Shown here one piece after another: positions 22,919 through 35,540 of a stretch of 64,000 bases of DNA. The position numbers and the translations under genes were made by a program. The notes under the pieces were generated by a model. It was given only the letters and a program-made list of their open reading frames with translations, searched no databases and had not been told where the DNA came from. The stretch's first letter is position 1. Each line of letters begins with the position of its first letter. This DNA is from Citrus sinensis (Eukaryota > Streptophyta > Magnoliopsida > Sapindales > Rutaceae): NCBI RefSeq assembly GCF_022201045.2, contig NC_068564.1, positions 2,666,001-2,730,000 of the forward strand, read 5' to 3'.

Positions 22919-25305
22919 ATGGGGGCTGGTATCTCAGCTGGTTTTGCTACAGAAACTCTATTATCAACTTCATCACCAAGCTTAAATGATGTGCCTGAAA
23001 GTTGTGTGTCATCCATTTTTATGCACCTTGATCCGCCGGAGATTTGCAAACTGGCTCTATTGAACAAGACTTTTCGCGGCGCATCTTCGGCTGATTTTTT
23101 GTGGGAAACGAAGTTGCCATCAAACTATAAGTACCTTGTCAAGAAAGTTCTTAATGAGAGTCCTCAGAAGCTCACCAAGAAAGAGATTTATGCAAGATTG
23201 TCTCAACCTAATCGCTTCGACAACGCCACCAAGGTATTTTTATCTTTTTCTTCCCTAGAAGATCATTAGAGTAGCGATCGAGCAAATTGAATCATCGATC
23301 AATAATATGTATGCGTTCTATTTTTTAATCCAGGAGATTTGGTTGGACAAGAGAAGTGGTAAAGTTTGTATGTCCATTTCGGCTAAGTCAATGAAAATAA
23401 CAGGGATTGATGATCGGAGATATTGGAATCAAATTGCAACTGAGGAATCTAGGTAAGAGAATTTTATTTTCGCAATTGGATAGCCTTTATTATTAATGGT
23501 TGCCAAATGAAGAAAGGGGCCATTTTATTTATTGGAGGAATATATTTTTTTTTTCTTTTGTTTTTTTGGTTGAAAATTATTGAAGGAAGAATTAAAAAAT
23601 CTAGGAAGAGATATTTATATTGGAATTATGGTCTTTTGATATCTTCCACACAATTAATTCTGGGGCAACCATTGAATTTTGGCCTCTTTAATTTACAATC
23701 ACCAATGTTTCCTTATGAATATATGTGTTTGGAAAAGCATATGGGTATAATTTATTATTATTATTATTATTATTGATCCATCAATATTCTCCCATTCCAA
23801 TTATTTACAATTTATAGAACTAATTTATGATGAATTTTTTATAAATTTATCGTAATGATCATGGTTTATTCATGTCCATATAGATGAAAATCTAATGAAG
23901 ATACACCAAACGTTACTTAACTGATCAATTAAAGGAGGTGGCTCAAAATATAAATAAATTAAAGGAGGTATATATAGAGACCAAAAAAAACCATGAATTT
24001 AGTATGTTGAGTCGGACGTACTTTGAAAAAAAAAATTGATTGAATAATTTTCCAGACCAGAAAATTCTTTTTGCTAAAGCAACCGAAAGGCGAGGCACAT
24101 TGATTTCCTTTTTAACAAGCTTTTACTGAATTGGGTGGCATGTCTAATAACGAACACGGAATCTTGTAATGGTTCAGATGATTGTCAACTTTTCTAGCTT
24201 AAGGCAAAAGTTGCCGCAAGATTGAGGTTTTATTACTAATTTACTATCATTTTTTTTTTCAAAATTCGCTCATCAAACAGTTATTTTCTTTTCTTTTGAA
24301 TAATATATGATATATATGTTCAGCAAGGAAGCTCTTTTGAAAAGGATCCATGAAGTGCCAAATTCCTGCCACTAGCTAGGTATAAAAATGAAGAAAGAAC
24401 AAGTCAAGAAGTAGATCGCTTAGGAGATAATATATGCTTAAAATGTTTTAATCCTTTAATTTATTTGATTACTTGCCTTCTCCATAAAGCATTCAATTTT
24501 TAAACCAATATTCTTGGTCGATGCCTTGTAGTTCTGCTAAATATCACGATCATCTACAATTAGTGAATTAGAATAATTTTTTTTTCAATCACATATTCAA
24601 TTATTCTATCATGGAAAATTCCTAATGCCAGTGTGCAAAAATTCCTTGCCACCATACATAGTTTATCTTTTTCTACAAGAATATTATCTCCAGGATCAAA
24701 TCTAGGTGGTGCTTAATTCCTTTTAACTGAATCTGAAGGTCTGAATTTTACTAGGTCTGAAAAAAGTCTGAGTTCATATCATATATCTAAACAATTTGCT
24801 TACGAAAATATTATAATTAAAGCAGCCCTGAAATGCTTTTCGTTGAGCATCGATATTCTGATTTTGTAGATTCCATTCAGTGGCATATCTTCAACAAACA
24901 TGGTGGTGCGAAGCAATAGGAGAATTAGAATTTGAGTTTCCACAAGGGACCTACAGCTTGTTCTTCAGGCTACAGCTAGGCAAAGCTTCAAAAAGATTCG
25001 GTAGAAGAATTTGCAACCTGGAACAGGTTCATGGGTGGGACGTTAAGCCAGTCAGGTTTCAGCTTTCAACATCAAACGGCCAGAAAGCAGTGTCCGAATG
25101 CTGTTTGTATGACCCTGGAAACTGGGTTCTTTATCATGTGGGCGATTTCGCTGTCGAGAATGATCAGACCTCCACCAAGATCAAGTTCTCAATGATGCAG
25201 ATCGATTGTACACATACAAAAGGGGGTCTTTGCATAGATTCTGTGTTGATATATCCAAGTGAGTTTAAGGAGAGACTGAAGAAGCGAGTTCATACAATCT
25301 CGTAG
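22919..25305 (+). CDS. F-box protein PP2-A family (PP2-A13/A14-like)
   Basis: Three exons encode 289 aa: 22919..23233, 23334..23452 and 24870..25305. The ATG at 22919 (MGAGISAGF) is preceded by an in-frame TTG that is not needed. The F-box lies at about residues 22-70 ([40 protein letters not shown]) and would bind SKP1 in an SCF ubiquitin ligase. The C-terminal PP2 domain, about residues 105-275, has [45 protein letters not shown] and [10 protein letters not shown]2 domains bind glycans, so the protein may choose glycosylated targets, though the target is unknown. The length equals that of the Arabidopsis relatives; At5g52120 (PP2-A14, from memory) is the likely syntenic match. Intron 2 is long (1.4 kb) and AT-rich. 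Confidence 0.95.
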
Positions 25306-26581
25306 ACAGTCCTCCTCTGGTTTTGGCATTCGCATATTTTTAAAGCGTGAGAGTCTCCACGAAGAATGACCAATGTTGTACATAATATATGCATGTAGAA
25401 TATGTGGGTTGGGTTTTTTTTCAGTGGTCCACAAAGATCTGCATTTGGAGCAAAATAATGCACGTTTGGCTCCCGGTTATGCTTTAATGATTTTGTTTGA
25501 GTTTTGTTAGTTAGATACCTGTTTATTAATAGCTTTTGTGTTCAGTTTCATATGCTAGTAGGGAAATAGAGTTGTTTGGGTGCGGTGTGACATATTATTT
25601 TTTTAGAAAGTGAAATAAAAAAATAACCACATGAAGCAGGTGGAGCAGTGTAGACTAAAAATTTATTGTTGGCGAAAGAGAGACTGGTAGAGAAAGATCA
25701 ATAATGGAGCCTGGTGGGTCAGATTGTGTCTGCTATCATGGACCGCTGCCGCTTTAATTGGTCAGTTGTCACAGTTGGAATGATCCACGATGAGGATCTG
25801 ATAGACCGTCGCTGTTGGTTTGTCAAATGAGGTTTTTGTTATATACATAAAAGGACAAGAATGAAAGAAAAATCCCACCTGCCGGTTGCCACCCTAGCAT
25901 TCTTATCAATTGCTAAGGATGAGGATTTGAGAAGGGTCGGCCTCTTAACCCTACAACTCAATGATTAGCCTTCGTTTTAGACAAATACAGCCGCTGTGCT
26001 GACGACTCTCACTCCGTTTGAAATGGGATGAGTGCTGTAAAAAATGACATGTATCAAAAAATTCAACTCCAGCTACCGACATCACAGATGACAGCAAGGG
26101 CACCGATACTTGGTACTTCCACATATATTCACGTCCCAAATCCAACAAAATAGCGATAGTTTTTAGAAACCTCCTATTGCATAAAACAGACGTGCATCTC
26201 AGTTATATTTATACAGTAACCACTCACAAAACTTGAAAACACTCGAGACATTATTAAGAAGAGCACATTATGACAAACTAGCATTCAAGGACAATGGGCA
26301 GATGCTACTGGAGTCGGCATCATATTAATATGAAACTGTTCTTACCTTTTCGTCCAAATAGATTACACTTGCCAAGATATGGAGACAGGAAAACGAGACG
26401 GAAAAAAAATTAAAAAAAGAAAATCACTAAATGCCTAATGAAAGAAGTACAAGAAGTTCACGACGTCTCTCAACAAATTCGACAATCAGAGAAAGCCAAA
26501 AAAGCAGCTATTTCCAAATATTCTGTACAAACTACGGAGACATAATGCCCCAGCACTGTGCTGTGCCGAAGCCAAATAATG
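25306..26581. other. spacer between convergent F-box and SLK2 genes
   Basis: This stretch holds the 3' untranslated regions of the two convergent genes. I see no other gene, transposon end or clear repeat in it. Confidence 0.5.
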
Positions 26582-29500
26582 TTAGTCGTGCCTTCCAGTT
26601 GCAGCCATACCCCATCCCATTGTATCGTCAAGGTCATTGTTAAAAAACCCATTTTCTGTGAACTCATTGGCTATATCCTGATCTATATCATCCTGCAAAT
26701 GGAGATTCTGCTGCAAATCTTGTGCTCTCTGATTAAATCCATTATTGCCAGCTGGAGCAGACGCCTCACTGTTAGTAGCAGCTTTGAAACTGTTGCTCCG
26801 GCTTGTTGTAGGGCCTGCCACCCCGCCTCCTGATACATTGGAGGTGGACGGAGCTGAAGCTGGAGGTGCACCTGCTGCCGGAGAGTTGCCTCCGAAACCT
26901 AACCCATTCCTTACCATCATTCCATTTGCCTGTCCAGAAAGGGACTGCTGTTGCACTCCTCCATTGTTATTAGACATTTCCTGCAGCAGTTGCTGGATCA
27001 TCTGCTGCTGCATTGCCTGATTACCTTGAGAAGATTGTGGATGGCTCTGTTGGAGCAGGTTATTTCCACTCAGTGAGCGCTGTTGCAGTTGCTGTGGTTG
27101 TTGCGGAGGTAAATGGGGACTAGAGAAGCCACTAACAGGCAAGTTCTGCATGGAACCTGGTATGAAAGATGCAGGCCCTTGGAAGCTTGAAGATGGACTC
27201 TGGTTAGAATTACTAAATGAAGGTGACGCCTCCTGTTGAAGCGAGTTAGGGTTTGAATTTATTGAGTTCTGCCTCATAAGCAGATTCTGGTAGTTAGTTA
27301 GAGCCAGAGCAGCCTGTGCCGAACCACTTAAAGCTCCTCGACCCACCATGTGATAGTTATTGCTCATGTTGTTGTTCATTCCACCAGGATGCAGGGCGAT
27401 CAGCTTATTAAGGGTGTTTCTATCAGTTGGCAGACCCTGAACACTTGCTAGCTGCTCCGCTTCCTGCATCTTTTGCATCTGGAGCTTGGCTGCCGTTGCA
27501 TGCCGAGGGAAACTTTTCAAGCCCTCTGCAATTTGATGGTTGATATTAGATCCAAGAAAACACATAACCATGTTCTCTGGTCAGAGAACATAGCAACTAA
27601 CAACTGAACTATTAAACATAATTTGCAGACACCTCAAGAGTAAACTTTTCAACTGGGTGGAACAAGCTAAGGAGGGGAACAGAATACAAAAAGTGCGGGA
27701 TGTTGCTCCACTTATTGTTAGCAACTAAGAGAAAAACAAAGGAAAACACATAAGAATAAATAAAAGATGACCAGATGCAGTTTCTCTTTTCATTTTTTCT
27801 TTTTGTTTCTTCTTTTTAAAAAATACATATCATACACCCAGTTCAGGGCATTGTCTGGGAAACTGATAAATATGTTAAGACTCAACACAAAAGACAGTAC
27901 AATACACAAAGGCCAGCATGAAGGTGTGCAATAATAAGTAGGGTAATTCTTAAAATAATAATATGTACGGCAATTTTCCAAAAGATACCTATTGGCCCAA
28001 CTTTCTGCTCCCAACAAAAATTTATCAGATCTTTCATGCTGCTGACAACCTCCGAGATCTGTGACAATTGACAAGAAAACTTAGAAATTAGACACACACA
28101 CACACACAAATAAAAATAAAATCAAATTGCAACTCAAAGCCAGAAACAACTAAAACTATACCTGCAAGCACCTCACATATCTTTTGGAAAAACCCAAGTC
28201 ATTCAGTGACTGTAGTTCTAAGCTCTTTGCAAGCTGACGCCCAGCAGTCAGAACCCTAAATCAAAACAACCCATGTCAAGAACAATTCTACATCGTCATT
28301 CATCAACTGTTTGAACCTAGTTAGTCCTGAGCAATCCACTATGTAGCATATCCTTCCTTTTATGTATTGTGCAATTAAGTCCGGACTTGAATCAAAAGCA
28401 ATAAAAGGGAGGATTAAGCAGCAAGCAAAAGCTACTCAAAATGTTCAAGAAAAATCCAAAGACCCTTATAGGCCACTGTACGACATAATACCCCTTACTT
28501 TTCCCAGATAAAAGCAAAGCCAAGTACAGCTGACAAGAGATCACTCTTTTGCCAGACAAAAGCAAAGCCAAATACAGCTGACGAGATCATGCTAGTCACC
28601 AAGTTATAATAAGGCAGAAATGAATCAAATTCTGTCAGGCTAGAATCATTGCATAGCAGGAAAAGAGAAAAGGGCAGAGATCTCCAGACTGGCCACTGGG
28701 AGGATGAAGCTTTTTATTCTGTCACCTAAACTGGATTATTGTTCTTTTACTTATATTTTTGGTACCACCAATCTAGAATAATGGATATGAGACAGGTTTA
28801 TTTAATTCATTGCTTCAGGTGACTTACTAAATCCTCAAAAGAGGTTACACAAAGACACTCTTAACCCAAAAAAAGAAGTCAAAAACATCTAATCCAGGAT
28901 ATGATGAGATTATTGCTAAACTAACTCACATATTGCTGTTTGTTTGCAAATCCTGCTGAGATATCCCTTCGGATCCACTTTCAGAAATTGTGCTTTGGCA
29001 TTTCTGTGCTACTTGAAGCAACTGGTTAACCTGCAGCACATTGGAACAAGCAACTTTAAATTCAAACCCGTATGGTTCTAACTTACAAGAAAGTAAATTA
29101 GATTAGAACCAGGCAAAGGAATATGAATCACACCAAATAACTTCACTCAACTGAAAGCATTAACATTTTCAATTTGAAACAGATAAATGCATACCTGTGG
29201 TGCAACCAGCCTACGAGGAAGAAGTTCTTCATGACGTCGGGCACAAAATTCCCAAGACAATATCTAGAAAAGCATGAACTGTCTTCAAGTAAGTCATCAG
29301 GATTGGTTGATAATTATAACACATGATGAAACATTCTTTTACTAACCTTCAAGTCATTGGTGAATATGATACGTAGCTGGCCCTCACGAACAATGCGAAG
29401 CTGCTCATACACACTCTCTTGAACTGCTTTTCCATACTCCAACATCATTATTCCAGAAGGAAACCTACATTCACGGGGCAAGTCCAAAAACATAAGCTCA

Positions 29501-31325
29501 TCAATGACGCCACTTCCAAATTTGATTTCATTGAGCCTCGGGAGCACTTCAAAAGTTGCCTCTGCATACAAGCCCAACAAAAATGATAGTCAAACCTTGT
29601 TCAAATCAACAGATGACAAAATGATAAGTATCAAACCAAACAAATGGCACCTAACACACTAATACTCAAACTGGAGAGTATAAACATCCAGATTCCTTAC
29701 CAAATCCCCTTCCAGATTTTGAGCCACATATGTCACACTGCCACGCATCCTACAAATTACATAAAAAACACTCACATTAGGTATAACAAAAAGATAGTTG
29801 AATTTAAAAACTAAACAAATCGACAAAAACAAAAGGAATTAGACTTTCAATACAACGGGTCATTCCTAATAGAAACTGGAATAAGCGGAGATCATAGGTG
29901 TAGTAGAAAAATCAATTTTAGACGATCGTAAGACTTAACATACGTACCCGAATCATAAAGCTAGAAATTTAATATAAAACTTTATAAAACATAATCATTG
30001 TCTCATTGTTTAGAATAAGTAAATAGTTCTCAAGAACTGACCATAGCTGCTTGGGGGAAAACACCTAGTGCATGATGTCCAACATTATCGTATAAGGACA
30101 GGCACCACCTTTTCTTTGCACGAGGAGAATAGTACTCTGCCACAAACTTCCTCCAGTAGGCAATAGTATTATCCTTTCAAGACATAACAGAATAATGGAA
30201 AAATCTATAAGCTTCACCAATTACTAAATTGAGCATACTTTAGCAAGATTTATAAAGTTATACAAATTTTCTTTTTAAAAAAAAAGTTGCATTAGGCTAA
30301 TGATTGTGATATGACTATAATTCACAAGGGGTAGATGAAGGAAAAGATGGAAAAGAATGTTTTACAATGTGCAATATACAAATTTATGAAATTACCGGCG
30401 GCCGTTGTCTCTGATGATATAAGTATTGCATCAACCGACGAGCACAGACCCCACTATCATAAGGTCGTTTCGTAGCATTTGCAGATTGCATTCCCTGCTG
30501 CTGCTGCTGCATTTGCTGCCTCATCTGCATCTGCTGCTGCTGCTGCTGCTGTAACTGGGCTCGTTGTAATGGTGGCATGGACTGCAGAATCTGCTGCTGC
30601 CTCAGTCTCTGCTGCTGCTGCAGCAAAGCTTGTAACTGAGGGTTGCGGCCTTGTAACTGCACGGGGTCCTGTCTCTGCAGTAATTGCTGTAAAACCTGCT
30701 GCTGAAAAATATCCTCCTGTTTGATATCCAGTCGTGGTTTCTTCTGCACCTGGGACAGATTATTAGGGTCCTGCATAAAGGATCCAGGAACTCGAGAGCC
30801 CATGGGAAGTGAAACTTGGCCAGTTTGAGATGTGGGCAGGGATGTAGCACTTGACGCACCTTGCGGCTGCTGGCTTTGCTGCACTTGCTGGGCACTCAGG
30901 TCCGGATGAGTGCCCTGCTGCACTACAGAGGACCCATCTACCACTGATGAGCCAGAAATACTAATGTTATTAGATGAAAAGGACATGGGCGACGCAGGCA
31001 AACGCATATATGAGTCAGTATTGATGCTCGCACTTCTCTGCAAATGGGGACCTCCAGAAAAAGCTGAATTCGCATCTGTGACCAAAGAACTTGCCCCCAC
31101 GCTTGGTCCTGAGTTTGCCACACTGTTCAACATCGCATTATTCATATCCCCAGAAACCGGACCCAGATTGTGACGTCCAGTTCCAGGAATTGAATTTGAT
31201 GAGTTTCCATATGATGAGCTCAAGTGAGAGTTAACGACAGCCTGGGACTGCCCATCTCCTTGGAAGAAAATTCCGGAACTTGAGGAAGACTGGGTTAACC
31301 CCCTAGCCACCCGAGATGGTGCCAT
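26582..31325 (-). CDS. SLK2: SEUSS-LIKE 2 transcriptional co-regulator
   Basis: Nine coding exons encode 867 aa: 31325..30396, 30173..30042, 29749..29701, 29561..29347, 29263..29195, 29030..28930, 28255..28162, 28058..27989 and 27525..26582 (2604 nt). The start MAPSRVARGLTQ is the ATG at 31325. The N-terminal part is Ser-rich and then Gln-rich, with a nuclear-signal-like KKPRLDIKQED. The central LIM-binding (LDB) domain includes CARRLMQYLYHQRQRP, RAKKRWCLSLYDNVGHHALG, WQCDICGSKSGRGF, LEYGKAVQESVYEQLR, LSWEFCARRHEELLPRRL and LGFSKRYVRCLQISEVV. The C-terminus is again Gln/Asn/Ser-rich. SEUSS-family proteins act with LEUNIG-type co-repressors and transcription factors in flower, ovule and embryo development. 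The closest match in memory is Arabidopsis SLK2 (At5g62090). Two 5' leader donor-like sites suggest a non-coding first exon near 32.3-32.4 kb. Confidence 0.95.
28504..28589. repeat. 48-bp tandem duplication in an SLK2 intron
   Basis: Two copies of about 38-40 bp (ccagataaaagcaaagccaa and ccagacaaaagcaaagccaa, each running on to gatca) lie 48 bp apart, between the exons ending at 28930 and starting at 28255. No splice sites are affected. Confidence 0.75.
30481..30710 (-). repeat. Gln-coding CAG-type repeats in SLK2 exon 1
   Basis: The strand opposite to the gene is full of ctgctgctg runs, coding for several poly-Gln blocks (for example QLQQQQQQQ and RQQMQQQQQ) in the region before the LIM-binding domain. 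Such tracts vary in length in this family and the open frame on the opposite strand is only their shadow. Confidence 0.8.
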
Positions 31326-32329
31326 GGGTGGCACCGCCTCCTGATGGCTAGAGTCTAAATAGCTCTCCAGAGCCAGCCCTGACTAATGCTTTCAATAATA
31401 AATACGTACCTCAACCCCCTCAATATCATAAAATACAGAGACAATGCAAATAAAATGAAATAAAATAAGAAATCACGATAGAAAATCTCAGTATTTCCAC
31501 TTCACCAACCAAACAGAAACTCAAATCTGATCTCCTGAATCACTACTGTCATCGACTAACTCAAGATTATTACAAATCTACAAGCTCTTGCTTTGACCAA
31601 ATAGAGTGCAATGTTTATGTTCTGTTTGAGCTTTCGACAAATTGTTGTAGGGATCTAAACAATGTCCAAATAGACAAAGCAAACAACAAATATTAGAAAT
31701 GGAACAAGCCCGAACGAGACAAAATTTAAAAAGCAAAAATAACTGTTACAACTTCTCACCTAACTAAGTAAATCAAGACTTGAAAACCAGCAACAAGACC
31801 AAATTATTCCCATTGAACTCCTTTAATGAGGAAATTCCCAATTTCTTAACCATAGCTAGAAAAACCCTAAATTTTAATCAGCTAGCCAAAAGAACCACTA
31901 ATACAGAGCTAAGACTCCAAATTAGTGAACACTTAAAACACATATTAACAATTAAACCATGCAACTAATAGAATTAAACTCCTTATCAATTTTAACCTCA
32001 CATCAATCACGCACATCAAGAACCACAAACTGTGATCAAGCTCAAATCGATTACGACACACAAAAAGGTCCCAAATTGTTAAGCCCTGATAAAATCCACA
32101 GATTAACCTAAATTAAACTCTAATACAAGGAGATCAGAACTGAGCGAACGGTAAAAGTTACAAAGACTAAAATCTTTAAAGGCAAAACGGTGAGTTTTGA
32201 GCAGTTCTAAAGATCGATCAAGAAAAAAAGAAGAAGCTCAAAACTAAAGCAGGAACTAAATTGAATAAAACTAAACAAAAATAAAATTTAAAAAAAAAAG
32301 AGGAAAAAGAGGAAAAAGAAAAACTAACC

Positions 32330-32420
32330 TTAAAATTGCAAGCTGGAAAACGCGAAAACGTTACTTTTTGCTCGCTTAATTTGGAACTGAAGAATTGTAG
32401 AGAGAGAGAGAGAGAGAGAG
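32330..32420 (-). promoter_or_regulatory. SLK2 5' leader exon with (GA/CT)n tract
   Basis: On the minus strand a (CT)n tract (32400-32420) is followed downstream by TTTTAAGGTTAGT at about 32325-32337, which reads as a splice donor ending a non-coding first exon. The intron would run to an acceptor just before the coding exon, around 31.38-31.40 kb. CT-rich leaders are common in plant regulatory genes. Confidence 0.4.
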
Positions 32421-32440
32421 AAGAACTTCGAGGAGGCTGT

Positions 32441-32447
32441 TTATATA
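32441..32447 (-). promoter_or_regulatory. TATA box of SLK2
   Basis: The minus strand reads TATATAA at about this position, some 20-40 bp before the (CT)n leader, as expected for a core promoter. Confidence 0.45.
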
Positions 32448-32520
32448 CCTAGCGGGAATTGCAGAGAGGGAGTAACCGGCTGCACCGGTAAGCCACGGGC
32501 TATAGCAGGTTATCAAAGGA

Positions 32521-32891
32521 CACGTGGCTCGAAAAATGAATTAAAACGTAGTCGGTGTTTGATCTGGCGGTAGCGACGCGAACTCGAATACCATGTGGCG
32601 TCATCTTATTCGTGCGCTTCTTGTTTGGCTAAGGTAGGTCTCGTTGAGGAGGAAATCCGGTACAATCACATCAAGCCACAGTCAAGCAATGGGAGTATGC
32701 CACGTGGCTGGAATGATATTTTTGCAAAAATAATAGGGTGTTTTGATTATTAAAATATCAAGTGAAGTGAAGTGGATGGTAAATGATTGGGTGGCGTAGT
32801 TGGTAATAAAATACAGGGAGGCACGTGATTTTAGCTTAGATTTTACTATATAGGGTTAAGGGATGGGGGTAGATGGTCAGGTTGCCACGTG
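32521..32891. promoter_or_regulatory. cluster of four CACGTG G-boxes upstream of SLK2
   Basis: The palindrome CACGTG occurs at 32521-32526, 32701-32706, 32822-32827 and 32886-32891, the first, second and fourth as part of ACACGTGGC, CCACGTGGC or CCACGTGTG contexts. These are binding cores for bZIP and bHLH factors (ABF, HY5, PIF). Chance would place such a 6-mer about once per 4 kb. Confidence 0.55.
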
Positions 32892-33198
32892 TGAATAACA
32901 CGTACAAATGGGCAGTAGAAACAACCCCTCGTGTGAGCGACTGCTGCCTGCTGCCAGATGTGCTGCTGCGGTTGTGGTTTGTGAAGTCATTACAAATCTC
33001 CTATATTTCTAAATAAAAAATTTTAAAAAATATATATATAATGATAGCTTTTCTTTAGCGTGCTTTTTTATTTTTTTTATTTTATTTAGATTTTTTTTTT
33101 TAAAGAGAAGTGCTCGGGTGACTTGACTGTTAAAGTAGCAAAATGTGCTTATTTGATTTGATTTGATACCTACAGACTTAAGGAAATTTTAAAAAAAT

Positions 33199-33230
<32 letters not shown>

Positions 33231-35169
33231 GTAATGGTATGTGAAAAACTTTGAACCTCCTCAATCTATTATTAGATATCAAACTAAATTCTATTTCCAA
33301 TAGTAAGGAACAATCTTGTTAGGACTCGGTTCCTCGATTTAAGCTCCATTGATGTGCCCAAATTATAAAAAAAAAAAAAAAGGTGTGATATAACAATATA
33401 TTAGTATATGAAGGGTTAGGTATTATAGCAAACTCCCATTAAAAGAAATTCTAGCAAAATCTTTGGTAAAATCACCTAACAAAGTACACGTGGAAGTCAG
33501 GTTAGATCTACTAAAATGTCTAGCAAACTTTCGAAGCCTGTTTTTTTGTAATTGAAAAATATTTTGTCTATTTTGAGTCAAGCAGTAAGACAATTTAAAT
33601 AACCAAAAACAGTTTTGATCTAATTGATTTTAATTTTTTATAATCACTTGTAATATAGCATTCACAAAATCACTTGTATATATCGTTCCATTATTTATTA
33701 TTTTAATTTTTTTTACTTTACCAAAAAAATATTGTGTTGAAATTCACACTTAATAGTATTTTATTTCTAGTGATTATTTATTTATTATCTCTAGTAACAT
33801 TAACAATATATATAAGTTGCTGATAATTGCTCCACTAACCACATTTGACTTGATGCTCTTCTCTGCACCACTAACGTTGACCACCGTGAGTCCCTGTTCC
33901 TTGAATTTTAATTAATTATGCACGTTTAGTTATTTAATTAATAACGGCCGAACTTGGCATCTCGAAACTTTAATAAATTATATAATTTACGGAATCACGA
34001 AGAACATCTAATTATAAACTTTCCTGACGCCAAATGGGAACGTTATCGTCTGGTCGTGCACAGGCACAAAGCTCGATATGGCCCGTAATTACATTTGATT
34101 GACTTTATCTTAACCGTCGATTGACCTCATCAAAATTCTAAAAACAACGTGAAGGTTACATGACTGTCAATTTTTATTCATACAGATTGTTAGATCATGT
34201 GGTGGCAACTAGTATAGTCCTATAAGATAAACACACCGTAGTATTTCCATTGAGATTATAAAAATAATCTTGTCACCGTTGTTTGCTTAATAAAGAAATC
34301 TAAAGTTTCTAGAATGTGATTGTGTTTAACTTTATTGTGTATCTTTATCATGTATGTTTGTTGATTAAGGAATGTAACAACTTTTCTCATGAGAGCTACT
34401 TTAATTTAAAGTTTTAATACTTCTTTACTCACATGATTTAACATTAGAAAAGATTTTAACGGTACCCCACGATCTGACTGAAATATATGCCGACCCATTT
34501 AATTAACATTTTCGGGTTTGGCTATTTTATAATTTAACTTGTAAGATAATAATGTTAGAATTCTAATATTTGAAGTCTATTATAATGTATCACTCATCTA
34601 TTAGATGATAAATTTTATAACTTGTAAAATAAATTAATTATTATTTAATAAATGAATACTACATTAATTGAAATTCAAATTAAAACTTAAATATTATGAT
34701 AAACCTAACACTACTCATTACAAAAATCTTGTTATAACAGAAATCTTCAAATAAATAAAAAATACTAACATTTCTGTTGGTCTAAACCATTCATAAAAAT
34801 CTACTGGCAATTTAGGACAATCTTATCGTTTAACTAAAAAAATAAAATAAAAAATCCGAAAAAAAACAAGAATATTTTTTGTTAGCTGATCCAAACTATA
34901 AAACATTGTTTGAATCGGTGAGTACACACGTGCAACGAATTAGAACGCTCAAATAACCAGCAAAAACCACGGTATTGTTGGTCCTGTTGGCTAAGCAAAA
35001 CAGTGACCCACCGGTTTCCAGTTTCATTAAACTCAGCGGGTCGATTAGCCAAAAAGACCAACCCGCCATGGCATCTCATTAATCTTGGACCGGCCTCGCC
35101 CATGGGCTCAATAGCTGCCTAACCCAATCGATTCCAATGCATGTCAATTTTTTTTTTAAGTAAAAGTTA

Positions 35170-35367
35170 TTTTATAAAATGGTGATATAATTATAAATTT
35201 TTGTATAAATTTATTTTATATAAATTAATATATTATTTATTTATTAGTTAAATAAAAATAAATTATATAAATTAAAAAATATTTAATTTAATTGATAAAT
35301 TAATATCACTTTAATTTATATAAAATAAATTTATAAATGAGATTATATCGTTACTCTATTTTATAAC
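35170..35367. mobile_element. AT-rich MITE with long terminal inverted repeats
   Basis: The left arm (…ataaaatggtgatataa… taaatttattttatataaat) is matched inversely by the right arm (atttatataaaataaattta … ttatatcgttactctatttt). The arms are about 55 bp and very AT-rich. It stands about 170 bp upstream of the CCB2 start codon. Target duplication is not clear. Confidence 0.5.
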
Positions 35368-35540
35368 ATACAGGACAAAAAAAAAAAAAAAATTCTATTT
35401 TTGAATTCGGAGTTTCTATTTGTTACCAAGTTACGGCAGCCTATCCAGGCCGGATAGAGCGGCAGCACCAACACGGTCTGCTCTAATCAGCCAAATTTTT
35501 GTTAATCCTCCCAAAACTCCCAAACAAAGACTAAACCGAA

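Larger units (their letters stand above)
31326..35540. other. SLK2 leader intron, divergent promoters and spacer to CCB2
   Basis: About 1 kb next to SLK2 is probably its leader intron and first exon (to about 32.42 kb). Beyond lie the G-box cluster, a long T run (33202-33230) and AT-rich sequence, then an inverted-repeat element at about 35.17-35.37 kb. CCB2's promoter just left of 35541 has no obvious TATA box. No further gene was recognised. Confidence 0.55.

Noticed and set aside
26745..27020. Open frame on the plus strand opposite the SLK2 last exon
   Set aside because: Ala/Pro-rich shadow of the Gln/Ser-rich coding strand.
30400..30700. Repeated short units as a possible CRISPR-like array
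   Set aside because: Units are codon repeats (CAG/CAA) without spacers; the window is plant nuclear DNA.
30479..30724. Poly-Ala plus-strand open frame
   Set aside because: Direct antisense reading of the SLK2 CAG repeats.
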